DNA of 64,000 nt from JAZKHE01 sp040385525 (GTDB lineage Bacteria; Bacteroidota; Bacteroidia; UBA4408): assembly GCA_040385525.1 (NCBI GenBank), contig JAZKHE010000002.1, positions 186,001-250,000 of the forward strand, given 5' to 3'. A program made the position numbers and the translations under genes. Each line of letters starts with the position of its first letter. Within the stretch, counting starts at the first letter, position 1. Positions 37,601-45,314 of this stretch are shown here, one piece after another. The notes under the pieces were generated by a model. The model worked only from the letters and a program-made list of their open reading frames with translations, was not told where the DNA came from and made no database searches.

Positions 37601-37927
37601 GATTCTGCACTTACCATTTATTCAACCGAACCCGTTACAACATTATCTTCTGTTAAAGAAAACAAAAAAGAGCTTGTTGTAAAAGCGTATCCAAACCCGT
37701 TTACTTCGCAATTAACTGTTGCTATAAACGCAGAACCAAATGCAGTTGCCACTATTGCTTTGTATAGCATTTTAGGAGAAAACATTGTTGAGCTTGAAAG
37801 TAAATTACCTAGAAAAAATAATCACATTGCTTTAAGCAATTTAGAAAAACTTAAAACAGGAGTTTACATTCTTAAAATAAAAGTAAATCAAACCGAAGAA
37901 ATTATTCGGGTTGTAAAATCAGAGTAA
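34658..37927 (+). CDS. Large T9SS cargo protein with PKD, SprB-like and SdrD_B-like domains
   Basis: A 1089-residue secreted protein. A signal peptide ends near IGFSQT. Four similar modules of about 90 residues (DAGIDQGICSTAG, NAGSNIIICANE, NAGFDQSICNGP, DAGLDQTICEGS) form an N-terminal repeat array at about 120-470. A PKD domain follows (about 475-560), then SprB-like repeats (ITDATCGNANGAATA; NTNASCASVCDG), a SdrD_B/carboxypeptidase-like module (RGTIYDLNPGKTNVVGDPIPGV) and a type-A T9SS sorting domain of about 80 residues opening VKAYPNPFTSQLTV. It is probably a surface adhesin or matrix protein. A strong hairpin follows the stop codon. Confidence 0.9.
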   Translation: MKKYLLIFIALVTINQIGFSQTILCTPPSDVCESGNYNIAYTADFTPGASNIFTVELSDEFGLFGSPLVVGSAVSTLSTDNISFTMPSSFVPGGVYFIRVNSSDIPVDGTSAFINAIKPNADAGIDQGICSTAGSANLIAFADDYTNVSWVSNGTGTFSPNNTVLNPDYIPNVADEGQTLTLTMIVSHSSCPSSDTYDDMLLTIEAQSSVNAGSNIIICANENVNLSGSLFGMGAIWSSSGGGFFDNSTSMNAIYTPDANDIINGSVQLTLSAVGGGYCSAPSDAVDITINPGPTVNAGFDQSICNGPFTTLSGSFTGATGIIWSSPTGTFTDDTDPSSDYYPSGLEFSAGEAVIAIETTGNGICMPVRDTVFITLYNAPVIDAGLDQTICEGSNANLNGFVNGGPQTPTMFWSTTGSGTFTDINDPNAIYTPHAADITAGSVSLIANAVHGSCLNYRDTMQITFKPLPVVNFTAPASACAFNPVTFTDVSTISSGSIVGYNWFFADDSSTGNTSTITHSYNTGGVFGITLDVTSDLGCVSSGGWNIIITSGVDLAINVIGNDTICQGESLILSAVSSDATSYNWLNTAETTTTIHLSQPTVSEYYVVQAQNASCSRKDSVYVMVKMKPSLSFTITDATCGNANGAATALPSGSSPFQYLWNHNGSTVAFVTGLIADSYLFTLTDKSGCTQTAYANIGNADGPVISGVSNTNASCASVCDGSTTVSVSGGAAPYVFNWGTLSAANSPSVSAICVGNHSFSITDANSCVTNGVASISANGTDPIIFGKVSLSSTGINNGVVELLGNTPGTLAMAAYATANVDANGNYVFSGVPAGSYLLSAEANDVAYPFAAKTYYVNANNWLDATSVSATCNTSAERNINLIGFAAMTGSDLVRGTIYDLNPGKTNVVGDPIPGVDVSLEQNPGGIMVAQTTTDNDGKYEFANVPTGSFTLFVDMPGVGMTSSHEIVTGGGAVHEDNNFYVDSALTIYSTEPVTTLSSVKENKKELVVKAYPNPFTSQLTVAINAEPNAVATIALYSILGENIVELESKLPRKNNHIALSNLEKLKTGVYILKIKVNQTEEIIRVVKSE

Positions 37928-37949
37928 AATCAACTATCATTAACTGCAG

Positions 37950-37982
37950 AGGTAATAAAGCAAAACAACTTTATTACCTTTG
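37950..37982 (+). terminator. Hairpin terminator overlapping a possible mutS2 promoter element
   Basis: AGGTAATAAAG (37950-37960) and CTTTATTACCT (37969-37979) form a perfect 11-bp stem with an 8-base loop, followed by a T-rich tail. It should end the upstream T9SS cargo transcript. Its right arm also contributes to TACCTTTG (37975-37982), an exact TAnnTTTG -7 element that would start mutS2 transcription only a few bases before its ATG at 37992. Confidence 0.6.
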
Positions 37983-37991
37983 TTTTGTTTT

Positions 37992-40067
37992 ATGGAAATA
38001 GCGTTTAAAGAAGATACACTCAAATTATTTGATTTTAATCAGGTAAAACTTTTAGTAGAAAATTATGCACGAACAAAAGGTTCAAAGCAATTAGCTAAAT
38101 CTATTTTTCCAGTACACCGAAACTCAGCATACGAATTACTGCAACAAACAGCAGAACTGCATTCGGTTTTGTTAAACAAAAATCCTTTTCCTGATACCTT
38201 ATTCGAAGACTTTGAAGCCGAAGCCAATTTGTTGTTTATACAAGGATCTGTTTTAACCGAAAAACAATTTATTAGCATTAAAGCTGCTGCCGAGATAAGT
38301 TCGCACATTACAAAATATTTAAAAGATAGAGAGGAGCTTTTTCCTGCTTTGCATTTGCTTTTTTCTACTTGTTTGCCTTGTCCGCAATTAATAAAAGCAA
38401 TTGATGTAATAATTGATGAACAGGGTTCAGTGCGCTCATCAGCATCAAAAGAATTAGCAAATATTCGCCACGATTTAGATAGCAAACGAAGAGAAGTTGA
38501 CAGAAAGTTTCGCAACTATATTAACCATTTAAAAAAGCAAGGTTGGTTGCGCGATAGCGAAGAAAGTTTTTATAACGGACGAAGAGTTTTATCGGTTGTA
38601 GCAGAACATAAACGCGATGTAAAAGGTATTATACATGGTTCTAGTGAAACTGGGCGAACTGCTTTTATTGAACCTATTGATAACGTTGAATTAAACAACG
38701 ATATTATTGAATTAGAACAAGAAGAAAAACGAGAAGTTTTTAGAATATTAAAACAGCTTACGCAAGATATTCGCGAGCACAAAGACTTGATAAAAAACTA
38801 TTATGTTGCTTTAACGCATTTAGATTTTACTCGTGCAAAAGCTTTGGTGGCAATAGATTTAAATGCTTGTTTGCCAAAAATTAACAAACAATCAACCATT
38901 AAATTAGTTAAAGCATATCATCCGCTTTTGTATTTGCAAAATAAAACGGGCAACAAAAGCACCATGCCACTAAGCGTTAGTCTAGATAAAAACAATCGTA
39001 TTTTAGTAATTAGCGGGCCAAATGCAGGAGGGAAATCAGTAGCCTTAAAAACAATTGGTTTGTTGCAAATTATGTTGCAAAGCGGTTTGCTGGTAAGTTG
39101 TATGCCCGAATCAGAAATGTGTTTTTTTAACGAATTGTTTGTAGATATTGGCGATAGCCAGAGTATAGAAAACGAGTTGAGTACGTATAGTTCTAGATTA
39201 GTTAAAACAAAACTATTTTTAGAAAAAAGTAATGCTCGCTCATTAGTTCTAATTGATGAATTTGGAACAGGAACAGACCCAGAACTTGGTGGAGCAATGG
39301 CAGAAACTGTTTTAGAAGAGTTAAATAAAAAACAAGCTTTAGGAATTTTAACTACACATTATACCAACGTAAAAGTGCGTGCTGAAAAATTAGCAGGTGT
39401 AATAAACGGAAGTATGTTGTTTGATGTAAATACTTTGTTACCAACGTATCAATTATCGGTTGGGCAACCGGGTAGTTCGTACACGTTTGAAGTAGCTGAA
39501 AAAATAGGCTTTCCTAAGGAATTAATACAGCAAGCCAAAGCAAAAGTATCTGACGAAAAAATAAAACTAAATCAAATTTTAGTAACCATACAAAAAGAAA
39601 AAAACGCAATTACTAATCAGTTAAACAAACTACGCGAAAAAGAAAAACAATTAGCTTTTGAACGCGAAAAGTATGATGAGTTAGCTGTAAGATTAGAAAA
39701 CAAGTTACTTTCTACAACCGAAAAGCAAACTGAAATTGGGCGTTTAGCTGATATGGGGCGCAAGCTAAAATTACTAGCCGAAGAATGGGAAAGTAGCAAA
39801 GACAAAAAAGCAGTAATTCAAAAATTTGTGAATACAGTTACTGCCGAAAAAAAGTTAAAAGAAAAAGAAAACACTGCCGAAAAAAGAGAAAAACGTAAAC
39901 AAAAAGCAATAGAACAAGTGCTTTCTAAAATAAGTGTGGGTGTGCAGGTAAGGCTTGTAAATACGAAGTTAGAAGGCGAAGTTATTGAAGTAAAAAAAAC
40001 AAATGCAAAAGTAATTTTTGGCGATAAAATAAGCACAGTTTCTTTAGAGAATTTGCAGGTGTTGTAG
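37992..40067 (+). CDS. mutS2: MutS2 family ATPase lacking the Smr domain
   Basis: A protein of about 691 residues of the MutS2 family, ribosome-collision or recombination-associated relatives of mismatch-repair MutS. The core region and long coiled coil are intact, with Walker A ISGPNAGGKSVALKT, Walker B LVLIDEFGTGTDP and the dimer-interface motif ELSTYSSRL. The C-terminus stops after the KOW-like segment (VRLVNTKLEGEVIEVKKT to VSLENLQVL); the endonuclease Smr domain that makes Bacillus-type MutS2 about 780 residues long is absent. I use ATG 37992 rather than the frame-opening TTG at 37980, which lies in the promoter/terminator region. Confidence 0.9.
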   Translation: MEIAFKEDTLKLFDFNQVKLLVENYARTKGSKQLAKSIFPVHRNSAYELLQQTAELHSVLLNKNPFPDTLFEDFEAEANLLFIQGSVLTEKQFISIKAAAEISSHITKYLKDREELFPALHLLFSTCLPCPQLIKAIDVIIDEQGSVRSSASKELANIRHDLDSKRREVDRKFRNYINHLKKQGWLRDSEESFYNGRRVLSVVAEHKRDVKGIIHGSSETGRTAFIEPIDNVELNNDIIELEQEEKREVFRILKQLTQDIREHKDLIKNYYVALTHLDFTRAKALVAIDLNACLPKINKQSTIKLVKAYHPLLYLQNKTGNKSTMPLSVSLDKNNRILVISGPNAGGKSVALKTIGLLQIMLQSGLLVSCMPESEMCFFNELFVDIGDSQSIENELSTYSSRLVKTKLFLEKSNARSLVLIDEFGTGTDPELGGAMAETVLEELNKKQALGILTTHYTNVKVRAEKLAGVINGSMLFDVNTLLPTYQLSVGQPGSSYTFEVAEKIGFPKELIQQAKAKVSDEKIKLNQILVTIQKEKNAITNQLNKLREKEKQLAFEREKYDELAVRLENKLLSTTEKQTEIGRLADMGRKLKLLAEEWESSKDKKAVIQKFVNTVTAEKKLKEKENTAEKREKRKQKAIEQVLSKISVGVQVRLVNTKLEGEVIEVKKTNAKVIFGDKISTVSLENLQVL

Positions 40068-40098
40068 TTTTAACAACAAATAGTTTTGTCAGATTTAA

Positions 40099-40296
40099 AA
40101 TTTTATTATATTTGGTAATGCTTTAAGTCTTATAATGGTTGAATTGTATAACTATGCGGGTGTATTAATTTTACAGCAAAACAATGTAGAACAAAACACT
40201 AAAATTGAAACTACACAATTACCAACTGGAATTTATTTAGTGCGTATAAGTACAGAAAAAGAATCTGTTTGTAAAAAAATATTTGTTCAACATTAA
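40099..40296 (+). pseudogene. Orphan T9SS type-A sorting-domain remnant
   Basis: An open stretch of about 65 codons reads FGNALSLIMVELYNYAGV, then a middle segment, then LPTGIYLVRISTEKES and KKIFVQH before its stop. This is the second half of a T9SS C-terminal sorting domain with no cargo in front: the frame is closed by a TAA at 40096. The only ATG (40135) lies in mid-domain. It aligns residue by residue with the end of the next gene (FGNNEAKQIEITTITGEV to LLVQH), so it looks like a relic of a duplicated or replaced cargo gene. Confidence 0.7.
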
Positions 40297-40308
40297 TTTA
40301 GTGCAAGT

Positions 40309-41883
40309 ATGAAAAAAGTAGCTTTTTCACTTTTTCTTTTGTTTAGTTTTGTTGTGAGTATGGCGCAAACACCCTACCCTGTTTCTACTTATACTAAAGA
40401 TTCTGTTTTTATTCCAGACATTCACGCGAATATAGGTAGTATACCATCGAACACTCTTAATTATGCTCGCTTTTATGTTTATAAACCTATTAATTACAAC
40501 CCTTTAACTAGCCCAATATTGTTTGGTTGTTATGCTACTGGGGCTAATGGTTTAGATGTTGCTGAAGCACTTCAAACAATGGCAGATGCTCGAGGTGCTT
40601 TAATTGTTGCAGCTCATTTTGTTACTCGAATAAATGAACCTGCAACTTTTATTTCTGACTCATTATTTGGTAATTACCCTGTTGGTGGTTGGGGTAGAGT
40701 TTACCCTGGCACACTATTTTATAAATACATTTATAGAAAAATTCTAAAAGAAGAAGGGAGAGATTCAATTCCTTGTTACATGATAGGTTTTAGTGCGGGT
40801 GGTCAATTTGTAAGTAGATATATGCTTTGGAGACAATCGTATCCTGACTCTATTCCAATCAGAATGGCTGTTTCATGTAATCCCTATTTTTATACTTTTC
40901 CTACTAAAGTTTATAGCGGTACTGCGATGTATTATTACAGTGGTTTAGACATGGCTCAACAACCAAAAGATTCGGCTAATAAAATATATGATTATATAGG
41001 TTGTGATGAACACATTAAACAATATTACCAAGAAAATTATGCCGTTTTAATTGGCGATGCAGATACATCACCTCTTAGCGATAATGCTAGTGCAATGGCA
41101 CAAGGCAGTAATAGATACCAAAGGTCTTATAATTTTTATCAATTTGGTTTGGCAGATGCACCTAATTATGGTACAACTTTAAATTGGCAGTATTACGAAA
41201 TACCAGGTGTTGGGCATGACCAAGGAGGTATGTTTTATACCAAAGAAGTTGCCACGCACACCTACAGCATTGCGGAGCATATTTTATTTGATAGTCCATA
41301 TAAAAAAGTAGAACGCATAGCACCTTTGGCTGATTTTGTTGCAGATAAAACAACTTTAAACTTACCAAATACTTCTGTTCAGTTTACTAACAAAAGTACT
41401 TTAGCAACAAGTTATTTTTGGCAATTTGGTGATGGAACGTATAGTGGAGAAGTTAACCCATGCCACACCTACACCCAAAAAGGAAAATACATTGTGCAAT
41501 TAACAGCCTATAACGATGCGGGTTGTTCCAATTGGTTAACAAGAGAATATTACATAAACATAAATGGTTCAGGTACAGCAATAGATGCTTGCCCTGTAAC
41601 AACACTTACAACAATAACAGATGTTGGTATAAAAGAAAGCAAAGAAGCATTAATTAAACTGCAACCCAACCCAAGCGTTGATGAAGTTTTAATTAGTTTT
41701 GGTAATAACGAAGCAAAACAAATCGAAATAACTACAATTACAGGCGAAGTAATTTTTAAAGAAAACGTAACTAATAAAACCGAGTTAAAAATAACAACTA
41801 AAAATTGGAGCAACGGGATGTATTTTGTAAATGTGCAAAATACAAATCAAATACTAACGCTCAAGCTACTGGTGCAGCATTAA
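40309..41883 (+). CDS. Secreted alpha/beta-hydrolase-like protein with PKD and T9SS sorting domains
   Basis: A 524-residue exported protein. A signal peptide ends near VSMAQT. Residues about 25-340 look like an esterase/feruloyl-esterase-like alpha/beta hydrolase: the presumed nucleophile lies in MIGFSAGGQFVSRY and the presumed histidine in IPGVGHDQGG. A PKD domain follows (about 345-425, ATSYFWQFGDGTYSGE), then a type-A T9SS sorting domain (about 445-524, LQPNPSVDEVLISFGNN to LLVQH). It should act outside the cell or on its surface, perhaps on plant or algal esters; the substrate is inferred only. A relic of a similar sorting domain lies just upstream. Confidence 0.85.
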   Translation: MKKVAFSLFLLFSFVVSMAQTPYPVSTYTKDSVFIPDIHANIGSIPSNTLNYARFYVYKPINYNPLTSPILFGCYATGANGLDVAEALQTMADARGALIVAAHFVTRINEPATFISDSLFGNYPVGGWGRVYPGTLFYKYIYRKILKEEGRDSIPCYMIGFSAGGQFVSRYMLWRQSYPDSIPIRMAVSCNPYFYTFPTKVYSGTAMYYYSGLDMAQQPKDSANKIYDYIGCDEHIKQYYQENYAVLIGDADTSPLSDNASAMAQGSNRYQRSYNFYQFGLADAPNYGTTLNWQYYEIPGVGHDQGGMFYTKEVATHTYSIAEHILFDSPYKKVERIAPLADFVADKTTLNLPNTSVQFTNKSTLATSYFWQFGDGTYSGEVNPCHTYTQKGKYIVQLTAYNDAGCSNWLTREYYININGSGTAIDACPVTTLTTITDVGIKESKEALIKLQPNPSVDEVLISFGNNEAKQIEITTITGEVIFKENVTNKTELKITTKNWSNGMYFVNVQNTNQILTLKLLVQH

Positions 41884-41906
41884 GTTTTAAATAGATGCCA
41901 CACTTG

Positions 41907-41925
41907 GCGTAGTTTGCAACTACGC
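41907..41925. repeat. Palindromic hairpin element, copy 1
   Basis: GCGTAGTTTGCAACTACGC is an 8-bp perfect stem with a TGC loop, directly downstream of the T9SS hydrolase gene. Its core is the reverse complement of the core of copy 2, 63 bp further on. Confidence 0.8.
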
Positions 41926-41988
41926 TACACTATCTATTATAAAACACATCTAACTTTTGTAAGCAAACATAAAAATTTAAAGGATACT

Positions 41989-42013
41989 TAAGCGTAGTTG
42001 CAAACTACGCTTA
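41989..42013. repeat. Palindromic hairpin element, copy 2
   Basis: TAAGCGTAGTT, loop GCA and AACTACGCTTA make an 11-bp perfect stem in the gap between two convergent genes. It is an inverted copy of the element at 41907-41925. It lacks a clear T-tract, so it may be a REP-like interspersed element as much as a terminator. Confidence 0.8.
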
Positions 42014-42030
42014 GAGAAGTAATCAATAAA

Positions 42031-44667
42031 CTACTTACTATATTCTTGTTCAAAAAACTGTATGTAGTTATCTAGTTTTTTGTCTTTAAACAGAATTAAA
42101 AAATTATCACTCGAAATATAGAACAAGTTTTTTTGTTGCGCGCTTATTTGTTTAAACACATCGCTTTGCTCAATTATTTCGAAATAATTTTTTGCTTTTG
42201 CTTTGTTAGCATAACTTTTTACTACAATTAAACCTTTTCCATTCATTTCGTAATCACTAATATTTAGTGTAACTGTGCTAAAATAAGTGTTGTTGAAATC
42301 AGAAATGGCTGTTTTTAATTTGGTTAATTTGTCCATCGGAATTGCAGCAATAAAATAGTGTTCTGCATCTGGCGAAGTATTAAAATCCCACGTTTGTTTT
42401 TTTGTAGTATCGCTTACAGCGGGCACAATATTTTGTTTGTTGTTTTTTATTTGTGTTAAAGCTTCGTTTACCAAAGGCATAACATCATCTTTAGGATAGT
42501 TGATTGCAATGGCTTTTAGCATACGTTCCATTTCATCTATAGAACCATTTTTCCCCGTGCAAAGCGCTGTAATGTATTCAAACTTAGCTTGTAAATAATT
42601 GTTAGGATACAATTGATTTGCTGAGTTGCAAATACTTAAACATGGTGTGCAGTTGTTTGATTTGTAGGCTTCAAAAGCCTCTTCGTAAAGCAAATCTACT
42701 TTTTGTTTTTCGCTTGTTTTTTTAGAAATAGCATTTGGGTTTTTAATTATTTCGGCATAATCGCTATCAGGATATTTACTTAAAATTAAATTTTTGTAAG
42801 TGTTGGCTTTGTCTTCATCACCAAGCGATTTATACAAGCGGTATAGTTGATAATAACAAGGCAATTGGTATTTGTTATCAGGATAACGCGCCAATAATTT
42901 CTCGAACGATTCAACAGAAGCTTGTTCAATATCTAATTGTTCTTTGTAAATAAATCCTAAGCTATACAACGACTCAATAATTTTTTTATTTGAAGAATCA
43001 AGAAGTGCGTCAGTAGTTGGAACGTTAGTTAAGTAATCTTTCTTCTTTTGTTCCAATTGTTTTTCTTCAATTTCATCTGCGCTTAAATCAGCAGTTGCTC
43101 CGCCTGTTTTTGTAGAATCGCTTGCTGAGTTGGTATCGTCGGGAGCAGTCATTACGGCTTGTTTATCGCTTCTTCTCCAATTGTCTTCTAACTTGCGTTG
43201 TCCCCACTTACGTTGAAACTCGACAACACCTTTTGTTAAGGCAGCAGAGTTGTAAAAATACCAAGTGCTACCCGACGCAAAATTATCTGCACTAGCATTA
43301 TTGTTTGTACTTGTAAATGCAGAATTGGCTGCTTGTTGCGCTTTAAACTCTGCCTCTTCTAAACGTTTTTTTTCTGCTTTAACTTCGTCGTCAATTATTT
43401 TGCTAACGTATTTTTCTCTTTCTTTTTCGCTCATGCGCGCAATACGTTGCAAACTATCTTCGCGCTCAACAGTTAAAATATGTTTTACGGCCTCAGTTAA
43501 GGCTATTTTACGTTCCAAAACAGTTTCGTAATCATCATAATCTTTTTTAAGATTAGCTACTGCTGTGTCGTAATAAGCTTGAGAAGGTTTGTAATTGGCG
43601 GTATAAAAATAATGTTCGCCTAATTTTAAAGCCGATAAACCTTTTTGATGATTATTTTTTACACTGGTTTCAATGGATTTTAACAATAGTTTTTCCATTG
43701 TTTTTTTGTCGCCTTCTTTTTCTGCAATTTCTGCCAAAGCATAATTTAACTGATCGTAAAAATCTGAATTTTTAGAATCTTTAGCCATTTTTTGCAAACG
43801 CTTTTTAACTCCTCTTCCTTCTTTCGACATTGGATTAAACGAGCGCGACTCATTTATTTTTGCCTGAAAAGCCATATCGTAAGTCGCATTCATTTTTATT
43901 ACAGCTTCGTAATATTTTAAGGCATCTTCGTTATTATTTAATTTTTGATTGAGCTGTCCTAAAATAAAGGCGTAACGAATTTTTGTTTTTTTGTTTTTTT
44001 CTAGCAGATAAGCTTTTGTTAAATACTCTGCCGCGTTATCGTAATCGTTTTGTTTTAAATAAAAATCGGCACAAATAGCCGAAAATTCTCCTTCGTATAA
44101 TTTTTTAGGAAATTTTTTATCGTTTTTTAAAAACTCTAAAATTTCTAGTGTTTTAGAAAACGTAGTTAATTCGTTGTAAGTTCGCATTTGCCACAAAAGG
44201 GCTTCGTATTTGGTGGGTAGTTTTTTGTATCTGCCAGCAACGTATTCAAACACTTCTAGTCCTTGAAAATAATCGTGTTTATAAAAGTGCGTGCGACCAA
44301 TAAGCATATAGGTTTCGTCAATCCATTTGCAGTATTCAGTGCCTTTAATTAGCATGGAATGGCGCTCAATAACCAATGAAGCTTTTTTGTAGGTTTTATC
44401 TAAATTGGGAATAATTGGGGTAAATTCTTTTGGGTCGTAACCATATTGAAACACCGAAAGAATTTTATCGTAATCGTCTTTTTGGTTTTGAGCGAGAGTA
44501 GTTGTTGCTTCGTTTAAGCTCTCGTTAGCGTTAAAATAACCGTTAAAACGCGAGTTTAGGTTGTGGTAATTGCGCGTTACTACTGTGTTTTTTTTGGTAG
44601 AACAGCTTTCAAATACGCACAAGCCAACGCAAACAGAAATAAATATATATAGTTTAAAAAACTTCAA
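42031..44667 (-). CDS. sprE: TPR lipoprotein SprE/PorW (type IX secretion / gliding)
   Basis: An 878-residue lipoprotein. The signal peptide ends in a lipobox (VFESC, cysteine near residue 22), followed by STKKNTVVTRNYHNLNSRFN and YFNANESLNEA, the conserved N-terminus of SprE/PorW. Tetratricopeptide-like helical repeats fill about residues 50-420 and 560-720. A lysine- and glutamate-rich coiled-coil and low-complexity region lies between about 400 and 560. SprE/PorW is a periplasmic T9SS component required for secretion and gliding. It stands next to two T9SS cargo genes and an orphan sorting domain, but no other sprA/porV/gldKLMN component is in the window. Confidence 0.87.
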   Translation of the reverse strand: MKFFKLYIFISVCVGLCVFESCSTKKNTVVTRNYHNLNSRFNGYFNANESLNEATTTLAQNQKDDYDKILSVFQYGYDPKEFTPIIPNLDKTYKKASLVIERHSMLIKGTEYCKWIDETYMLIGRTHFYKHDYFQGLEVFEYVAGRYKKLPTKYEALLWQMRTYNELTTFSKTLEILEFLKNDKKFPKKLYEGEFSAICADFYLKQNDYDNAAEYLTKAYLLEKNKKTKIRYAFILGQLNQKLNNNEDALKYYEAVIKMNATYDMAFQAKINESRSFNPMSKEGRGVKKRLQKMAKDSKNSDFYDQLNYALAEIAEKEGDKKTMEKLLLKSIETSVKNNHQKGLSALKLGEHYFYTANYKPSQAYYDTAVANLKKDYDDYETVLERKIALTEAVKHILTVEREDSLQRIARMSEKEREKYVSKIIDDEVKAEKKRLEEAEFKAQQAANSAFTSTNNNASADNFASGSTWYFYNSAALTKGVVEFQRKWGQRKLEDNWRRSDKQAVMTAPDDTNSASDSTKTGGATADLSADEIEEKQLEQKKKDYLTNVPTTDALLDSSNKKIIESLYSLGFIYKEQLDIEQASVESFEKLLARYPDNKYQLPCYYQLYRLYKSLGDEDKANTYKNLILSKYPDSDYAEIIKNPNAISKKTSEKQKVDLLYEEAFEAYKSNNCTPCLSICNSANQLYPNNYLQAKFEYITALCTGKNGSIDEMERMLKAIAINYPKDDVMPLVNEALTQIKNNKQNIVPAVSDTTKKQTWDFNTSPDAEHYFIAAIPMDKLTKLKTAISDFNNTYFSTVTLNISDYEMNGKGLIVVKSYANKAKAKNYFEIIEQSDVFKQISAQQKNLFYISSDNFLILFKDKKLDNYIQFFEQEYSK

Positions 44668-45225
44668 AATAGAGCCAAAGGCAAATTAGTACAACAGTAT
44701 ATAACTGATAAGTTGCAAAAATATTTTATTTTTTGGAGAAAATACTATTTAATTTGGTTTAGAAGCCAAAATAAGTGTGTATAAATAGGTTTTTTAAAGC
44801 AATATATGTGTTCGCATTTTGCTGTAAAACTTTATGAATCTAGCATAAACTTTAATTCAAGAGACGCGCGCGAGCCCGACAAAACGCGAAAGCGAGTGGC
44901 TTTGTGAAAAGCATTCGTTTTGTCTTGACTTTTTTTGGTTCGTTTTTTGTGTCAAGACAAAAAATGAACGTAAAGAGCCACAATAGCTCGTTATTTGGCG
45001 CCGCTGTTTAATTAAGGGAAAGAAACTAAGTTCTGCATTTGCTTGTATTCAAAGAACAATCCCTCAAACCTTGTTTCTTGCGGTTTTTATGTTACCTTTA
45101 GTGAGAATGATTTTATTACAATTTGAAACAGCGTTTTGTGTGTAATAATTTTCTTAGTCATTTCTCCCCTTAATTTTTTTCGTATTTCAAAACAAAAACT
45201 AATTACAGTATAACTAGAAATTATC
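44668..45225. other. Long non-coding gap with GC-shifted hairpin segment
   Basis: No credible gene is seen on either strand in these 558 bases. The segment from about 44860 to 45000 differs from its surroundings: it contains ACGCGCGCGAGCC and repeated CGCGAAAGCGAG-like words, and a long hairpin (annotated separately). The part from 45001 to 45225 is ordinary AT-rich sequence leading to the regulated promoter of the AraC-type gene. The composition and hairpin suggest a repeat or mobile-element relic, but no transposase fragment could be read. Confidence 0.5.
44912..44966. repeat. Long inverted repeat around GTCTTGAC / GTCAAGAC
   Basis: TTTTGTCTTGAC (44918-44929) and GTCAAGACAAAA (44951-44962) form a perfect 12-bp stem with a 21-base T-rich loop. 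Flanking CATT (44912-44915) and AATG (44963-44966) extend it by four pairs across a 2-base CG bulge. Copy number elsewhere in the genome is unknown. Confidence 0.65.
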
Positions 45226-45290
45226 TGTGAATTATGTAACAAATTACACTTGAGGTGTAATGCTTTTTTGCTTGCGATATAGGTACTTTG
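45226..45290 (+). promoter_or_regulatory. Regulon site A: activator boxes and -7 of the AraC-HK-RR operon
   Basis: TGTGAATTATGTAACA (45226-45241) carries two TG boxes 9 bp apart. A third box GTGTAATGC (45255-45263) starts 21 bp after the second. TTTG (45287-45290, in GGTACTTTG) lies 52 bp after the second TG and is the likely -7. Box 3 is also the right arm of a dyad ATTACAC-N5-GTGTAAT (45243-45261). The same layout recurs at four other promoters in this window, and the site here precedes the regulator gene itself, which suggests autoregulation. Confidence 0.7.
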
Positions 45291-45314
45291 TTGTTAACTT
45301 TTTAAAATAGACTT

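Noticed and set aside
44668..45225. Possible small gene in the long gap before the AraC operon
   Set aside because: No frame has a plausible start, length and composition; the GC-shifted part reads as repeat-like in all frames.
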